Assembly (NCBI RefSeq): GCF_039536245.1
Contig: NZ_BAAAYN010000034.1
Span: 1-61,881, forward strand
Source: Cryptosporangium minutisporangium
GTDB lineage: Bacteria; Actinomycetota; Actinomycetes; Mycobacteriales; Cryptosporangiaceae
Direction of reading: 5' to 3'
DNA length: 61,881 nt
A program made the position numbers and the translations under genes. This document shows, piece after piece, positions 58,535-61,881 of this stretch (the first letter of the stretch is position 1; each line of letters opens with the position of its first letter). Under the pieces are notes generated by a model. The model worked only from the letters and a program-made list of their open reading frames with translations. It was not told the DNA's origin and ran no database searches.

Positions 58535-58586
58535 CGAACGATCGCGGATCGGGCGTGCTGCCACACGCCTGATCCGCAAACGTTCG
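58535..58586. terminator. Long hairpin between pectate lyase and kinase genes
   Basis: The inner stem is 58544-58557 against 58564-58577, 14 pairs with one G-T wobble and a six-base loop. An outer CGAACG/CGTTCG pair (58535-58540 and 58581-58586) extends it. It begins about ten bases after the pectate-lyase stop and sits 33 bases before the end of the convergent kinase gene. Confidence 0.65.
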
Positions 58587-58618
58587 ACGTGTCCTCCGCC
58601 ACCGCGGGCGAGCAGCTG

Positions 58619-60181
58619 CTACTCCGCGGGCAGCTCCAGGCGGAACGTGGCGCCGCCGCCGGGGGTCGGTGCGAGCGTGACCTGGCCGCCGTGCGCCCGC
58701 GCCACCGACCGGGCGATCGCCAGTCCGAGCCCGGCGCCGCCGCCGGCGTCGCGGGTGCGGGACGCGTCGGTGCGGTAGAACCGCTCGAACACCCGCTCGG
58801 TCAGCTCGGCGGGGACCCCGGGCCCGTAATCCGCGACCTCCAGGACCGCGCGGCCGCCGACGGTTCCCACGCCGATCCGGAGGCCGGTGCCGGCGGGCGT
58901 GTGCGCGACCGCGTTACCGATCAGATTGGACACCACCTGCCGCAGCCGCACCTCGTCGCCGACCGTGGGCGCCGGTGCGATCGGCCCGCCGCCGGGGCCG
59001 GTCATCTCGGCCGGTCGGTCCGGTGCGAGCGCGCGGAGGTCGGCCAGCGCGTCCGCGGCCAGCGCACGGAGGTCCATCGGCGCCGGACGGAGCCCGGCGT
59101 CGTCGGCTCCGCCGGTGGGCCCGTCGGCGGTGTCGGCGGCGGTGCCGGCCGCGCTGTCCAGGCGGGCCAGCAGCAGCAGATCGTCGACCAGCCGGGACAG
59201 CCGGGCGGATTCGCGCTCGATCCGGTCCATCGCCACGTCGGTGCCGACGGTGCTGTCCTGGCCTCCGCTCAGACGATGCAGCTCGGCGAAGCCTTTGATG
59301 CCGGCGAGCGGCGTCCGCAGTTCGTGGCTGGCGTCCGCGACGAACCGGCGCATCCGGGCTTCGGAGGCGGCCTGGGCAGCGACCGCGGCTTCGATCCGTT
59401 CGAGCATGCCGTTCAGACCGGCGCCGAGCCGCCCGATCTCGGTGCGCGGCCCGGCGTCGATCGGAACTCTGCGGGTCAGGTCGCCGCCGGCGATCGCGGC
59501 CGCGGTCTCCTCGATCCGGCGCAGCGGCCGTAGCCCGGCGCGGACCGCGAACGCGGCCAGCACGGCGAGCAGCCCGAGTACCCCGGCGCCGATCGCCAGC
59601 CCGGTGGTGCGGACCCGGTCGACGGTCGCGTCGACCTCGTCCAGTGCCGCCGCGATCAGCCAGCCGGTGCCGTCCGGTGCGGTGACCACCACCGCCCGCC
59701 AGGCGGAGCCGTCGGCCGCCCGCAGTTCGAACGGCTGCCCGGCCCGGCGGGTGACCTCGGCGGTGGTCAGTGCCGGAGCGTCCGGAGTGGGGTCGTCCTG
59801 CTCGCCGGCCCGCAACGTCCGTACCGGCGTACCGTCCGCGGCGAGCTGCACGAGCCAGACCTGCCGGATCAAGTCCAGCGCCACCGGCGACGCCAGCGCG
59901 GACGGCGACGCGTCGGGCGCGGTCCGCCGGAGCCGTTCGATGGTCGCGGTGTCGAGCCGGCTGAGCGTCGCCGCGATCGGACGCAGCTGCGCGTCGACCC
60001 GACCGACCAGAGGCGGCCGCAGCGCGGCCACCACCGCGGCGTTCGTCAGCAGCAGGCCCGCGGCGAACAGCACGACGATCAGCGAGAGTAGCCGGGTCTG
60101 CAGCGACAACCGCGCCCACCGCCGAGGGCCCCGCCACCGGCGGCCCCCCGGCCGGCGGATCGACGACCGGCGGGTCAGCAC
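58619..60181 (-). CDS. Membrane sensor histidine kinase (HAMP, OmpR-type partner)
   Basis: 520 residues from a GTG at 60181 that overlaps the response-regulator stop by seven bases. A basic start leads to helix 1 LLSLIVVLFAAGLLLTNAAVVA; an extracellular sensor of about 130 residues follows, then helix 2 LAIGAGVLGLLAVLAAFAVRA. The HAMP domain has RPLRRIEETAAAIAGGDLTRRV. HisKA has the phospho-acceptor in FVADASHELRTPLAGIKGF, and HATPase has NLIGNAVAHTP, DYGPGVP and GGGAGLGLAIARSV. A low-complexity acidic loop (AAGTAADTADGPTGGADD) separates the two kinase parts. It senses an external signal and phosphorylates the regulator encoded just before it. Confidence 0.92.
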   Translation of the reverse strand: MLTRRSSIRRPGGRRWRGPRRWARLSLQTRLLSLIVVLFAAGLLLTNAAVVAALRPPLVGRVDAQLRPIAATLSRLDTATIERLRRTAPDASPSALASPVALDLIRQVWLVQLAADGTPVRTLRAGEQDDPTPDAPALTTAEVTRRAGQPFELRAADGSAWRAVVVTAPDGTGWLIAAALDEVDATVDRVRTTGLAIGAGVLGLLAVLAAFAVRAGLRPLRRIEETAAAIAGGDLTRRVPIDAGPRTEIGRLGAGLNGMLERIEAAVAAQAASEARMRRFVADASHELRTPLAGIKGFAELHRLSGGQDSTVGTDVAMDRIERESARLSRLVDDLLLLARLDSAAGTAADTADGPTGGADDAGLRPAPMDLRALAADALADLRALAPDRPAEMTGPGGGPIAPAPTVGDEVRLRQVVSNLIGNAVAHTPAGTGLRIGVGTVGGRAVLEVADYGPGVPAELTERVFERFYRTDASRTRDAGGGAGLGLAIARSVARAHGGQVTLAPTPGGGATFRLELPAE

Positions 60182-60870
60182 GGCCGCGGCCGGCGCAGGA
60201 CGTACCCGATGCCGCGCACGGTGTGGATGAGCTTCGGCTCGGTCCGGTCGATCTTGCGCCGGAGATAGCTGACGTAGGACTCGACGATGCCCGCGTCGCC
60301 ACCGAAGTCGTAGTGCCAGACGTCGGTGAGGATGCGGGACTTGTCGAGCGTGCGGTCGGCGTTGGTCATCAGGTAGTGCAGCAGCCGGAACTCGGTCGGC
60401 GACAGCTCCACCGGTTGCCCGCCCCTGGTCACCAGGTGGGCGTCCACGTCGAGGTGGAGGTCACCCACGACCAGCGTGCCGTCGGCGACCCGGCCCTGCG
60501 CCCGCCGGAGGATCACCTTGATCCGGGCGATCAGCTCCTCCAGCTGGAACGGCTTGGTGACGTAGTCGTCGCCGCCGAGCGACAGCCCGGTGAGCTTGTC
60601 CGCCGGCGCATCCCGAGCGGTCAGGAACAGCACCGGGATCGCGACCGACGACCGTTCCCGCAGTCGCCGTAACACCTCGTACCCGTCGAAGTCGGGCAGC
60701 ATGACGTCGAGGACGATCAGGTGCGGCCGCTCACGCAGGCCGAGTTCGAGCGCCTCGGCGCCGGTCGCGGCCGCCCGTACCTCGAACCCGGCGATCCGCA
60801 GGCTCGCGGCCAGCAGCTCCCGCAGCGTCGGCTCGTCCTCCACGACGAGCAATGAACTGGTCTCGGCCAC
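60175..60870 (-). CDS. OmpR-family response regulator
   Basis: 231 residues from the GTG at 60870, preceded by GGGAGGAG. The receiver domain has SLLVVEDEPTLRELLAASL with the acidic pocket, LIVLDVMLPDFDGYEVL with the phospho-acceptor Asp, and VLFLTARDAPADKLTGL, ending DDYVTKPFQLEELIARI with the conserved Lys. The winged-helix output domain covers about residues 130-231, with QPVELSPTEFRLLHYLMTN, DKSRILTDVWHYDFG and VESYVSYLRRKID, ending HTVRGIGYVLR. It binds promoter DNA when phosphorylated by the kinase that follows. The membrane-protein gene upstream ends four bases before it and is probably co-transcribed. Confidence 0.94.
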   Translation of the reverse strand: MAETSSLLVVEDEPTLRELLAASLRIAGFEVRAAATGAEALELGLRERPHLIVLDVMLPDFDGYEVLRRLRERSSVAIPVLFLTARDAPADKLTGLSLGGDDYVTKPFQLEELIARIKVILRRAQGRVADGTLVVGDLHLDVDAHLVTRGGQPVELSPTEFRLLHYLMTNADRTLDKSRILTDVWHYDFGGDAGIVESYVSYLRRKIDRTEPKLIHTVRGIGYVLRRPRPC

Positions 60871-60874
60871 GCCG

Positions 60875-61881
60875 TCATCTCCTCCCCTCCCCGGGATCGA
60901 CCCTACGGACGGCCGCCAGCCGACGGGCCGCGTCGACGAGGACGACGCCCAGTCCACCGGCGGCGGCGCCCCAGACCAGGCCGAGCAGCGCGGTGCGTGG
61001 ACCGCTCGCGCGCAGCGCGACCCCGGCCTCGAGCGCGGAGAACCCGCCGAGCGACAGGTCGAGGTCGAGGGACATCCGGCTGAGGACCGTGACGACGGAG
61101 AGCGCCATGGCGGTGGTGACGCCGAGCTCGGCGCTACATCGGAGTGGCCTGGCCGGGGTTGTCTGCGTTCGCACCGCGACGAGCACACCGCAGAGCAGCA
61201 GCACCGCCGCTGCACCGACGGTCAGCAGCGGCACCGGCAGGTCGAGCGCGGTGGCGCCGCCCACCCGCTCCGCCGAGGGCACCCCGTCGGCGAACCGGTC
61301 GCGCAGCGCCGAGCCGACGCCGTCGGGCAGGCCGCCGTTCTCCAGCCGCCAGTCGGCGCCGAGCCCGCGGGTCAGCGCGACGAACACCACGTTGGGGCCG
61401 CCGAGCAGCACCACGCCCGCGGCGGCGGGCCCGGTGGTGAGCGCGACGAGCACCGACGCAGCCGACGTCAGGAGCGCCGCGGTGGCCGTGAACACCGCCG
61501 CCACGGTGACCACCGCAGGGCTCCGGCGCCCCACCACGACCACCGCCAGGACGACGGCGAGCCAGAGGCAGGCGTGCAGCCAGGTCGTGGACGCGTCGGC
61601 ACGCGGCTCCCCCAGCGCCCCCACCAGCCCGGACACGTCACCCGGCCGGACCGCACCGGCGGTCAGCGGCGGGGTCGCCGCGGAGCCGGTGCTGCCCAGC
61701 GTCAACACCGGCGCGAGCAGCAGCAGGAACCCGGCGGCCGCGCCACCGGCGAATAGACCGGCCTCCGCCGGCCGCGACGGCCGCTGCCCGGGCCGGGTAC
61801 CGCGGCCGGGCCGGGTACCGCGGCCGGGCCGGACGCGCCGGAGTAGCGCGTCCGGGCCGCGCGCGAGCAGCGCTCCGGTGG
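60875..61881 (-). CDS. Multi-helix membrane protein, 5' end cut by window
   Basis: The frame is open to the right edge, so the start is outside; a GTG at 61708 is only an internal possibility. The visible part has 335 residues. Its N-terminal stretch is basic and Pro/Gly/Arg-rich with a repeated PGRGTR unit, followed by a helix AGLFAGGAAAGFLLLLAPVL. Further helices include LHACLWLAVVLAVVVVG, VVTVAAVFTATAALLTSAA, VPLLTVGAAAVLLLCGVLVAV and LLGLVWGAAAGGLGVVLV. An extracellular loop has GADWRLENGGLPDG and LRDRFADGVPSAER. No family is recognised. It is read into a two-component system, which may respond to it. Confidence 0.6.
   Translation of the reverse strand, partial: TGALLARGPDALLRRVRPGRGTRPGRGTRPGQRPSRPAEAGLFAGGAAAGFLLLLAPVLTLGSTGSAATPPLTAGAVRPGDVSGLVGALGEPRADASTTWLHACLWLAVVLAVVVVGRRSPAVVTVAAVFTATAALLTSAASVLVALTTGPAAAGVVLLGGPNVVFVALTRGLGADWRLENGGLPDGVGSALRDRFADGVPSAERVGGATALDLPVPLLTVGAAAVLLLCGVLVAVRTQTTPARPLRCSAELGVTTAMALSVVTVLSRMSLDLDLSLGGFSALEAGVALRASGPRTALLGLVWGAAAGGLGVVLVDAARRLAAVRRVDPGEGRR
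61791..61832. repeat. 18-bp tandem repeat, 2.3 copies
   Basis: An 18-base unit, GGCCGGGCCGGGTACCGC, is repeated about 2.3 times without mismatches. On the minus strand it is in frame with the membrane-protein gene and encodes PGRGTR repeats. Being in whole codons it can vary in copy number without a frameshift. Confidence 0.75.

Overview
The window is high-GC DNA (about 70 % or more over most of its length) with short intergenic gaps, GTG and TTG starts, ATGA/GTGA stop-start overlaps, SigE-type sigma, WYL, PadR and LacI regulators and a MoxR/DUF2201 pair. This points to a soil or plant-litter actinomycete; Cryptosporangium or a relative would fit, but that is inference from gene content.

Layout. 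1-4.3 kb is an accessory, lower-GC left end: a cut-off Imm21-like immunity gene, small orphan genes, a frameshifted IS3-type transposase remnant and a stand-alone AAA ATPase. 4.7-6.3 kb is a SigE-family sigma factor with a membrane-anchored partner. 6.9-10.9 kb holds an epoxide hydrolase divergent from a WYL regulator, then RidA and LLM-flavin genes. 11.0-14.7 kb is a coupled operon of an unknown protein, a MoxR AAA ATPase and a DUF2201 metallopeptidase/VWA protein. 14.7-19.4 kb is mixed: M23 peptidase, membrane and secreted proteins, flavin reductase, GAF protein, methyltransferase. 19.5-24.9 kb is one 1819-residue acyl-CoA carboxylase with a eukaryote-like domain order. 25.2-32.5 kb has a secreted Calx-beta/GH3 glycosidase, a soluble GAF/PAS histidine kinase, a small membrane protein and an HSL-type esterase.

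32.5-38.1 kb is a hexuronate module: lacI, uxaA and a mannitol-dehydrogenase-family oxidoreductase divergent from uxaC. 38.3-43.6 kb has a DNA-alkylation-repair-like protein, two TetR regulators with divergent neighbours, an acetoacetate-decarboxylase-like protein, an EEP phosphatase and a HIT protein. 43.7-47.0 kb is a PadR gene followed by two tandem QueG-like Fe-S paralogs and a cupin gene in one overlapping operon.

47.1-58.5 kb is a carbohydrate locus. A seven-gene leftward operon (solute-binding lipoprotein, two permeases, YesL-like protein, Gfo/Idh oxidoreductase, PmoA-like protein, LacI) diverges from Gfo/Idh, DUF993, a TIM-barrel isomerase and a secreted pectate lyase. The control region has two LacI-type palindromes and a good sigma-70-type promoter. 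Together with the hexuronate module it suggests pectin use: pectate lyase outside, ABC import without its own ATPase gene, and galacturonate conversion through tagaturonate and altronate. KDG kinase and aldolase are not present. 58.6-61.9 kb is an OmpR-type two-component system preceded by a membrane-protein gene that runs off the right edge.

Convergent gene pairs are often separated by long perfect hairpins without U-tracts, read here as bidirectional terminators. No rRNA, intact tRNA or CRISPR array was seen.
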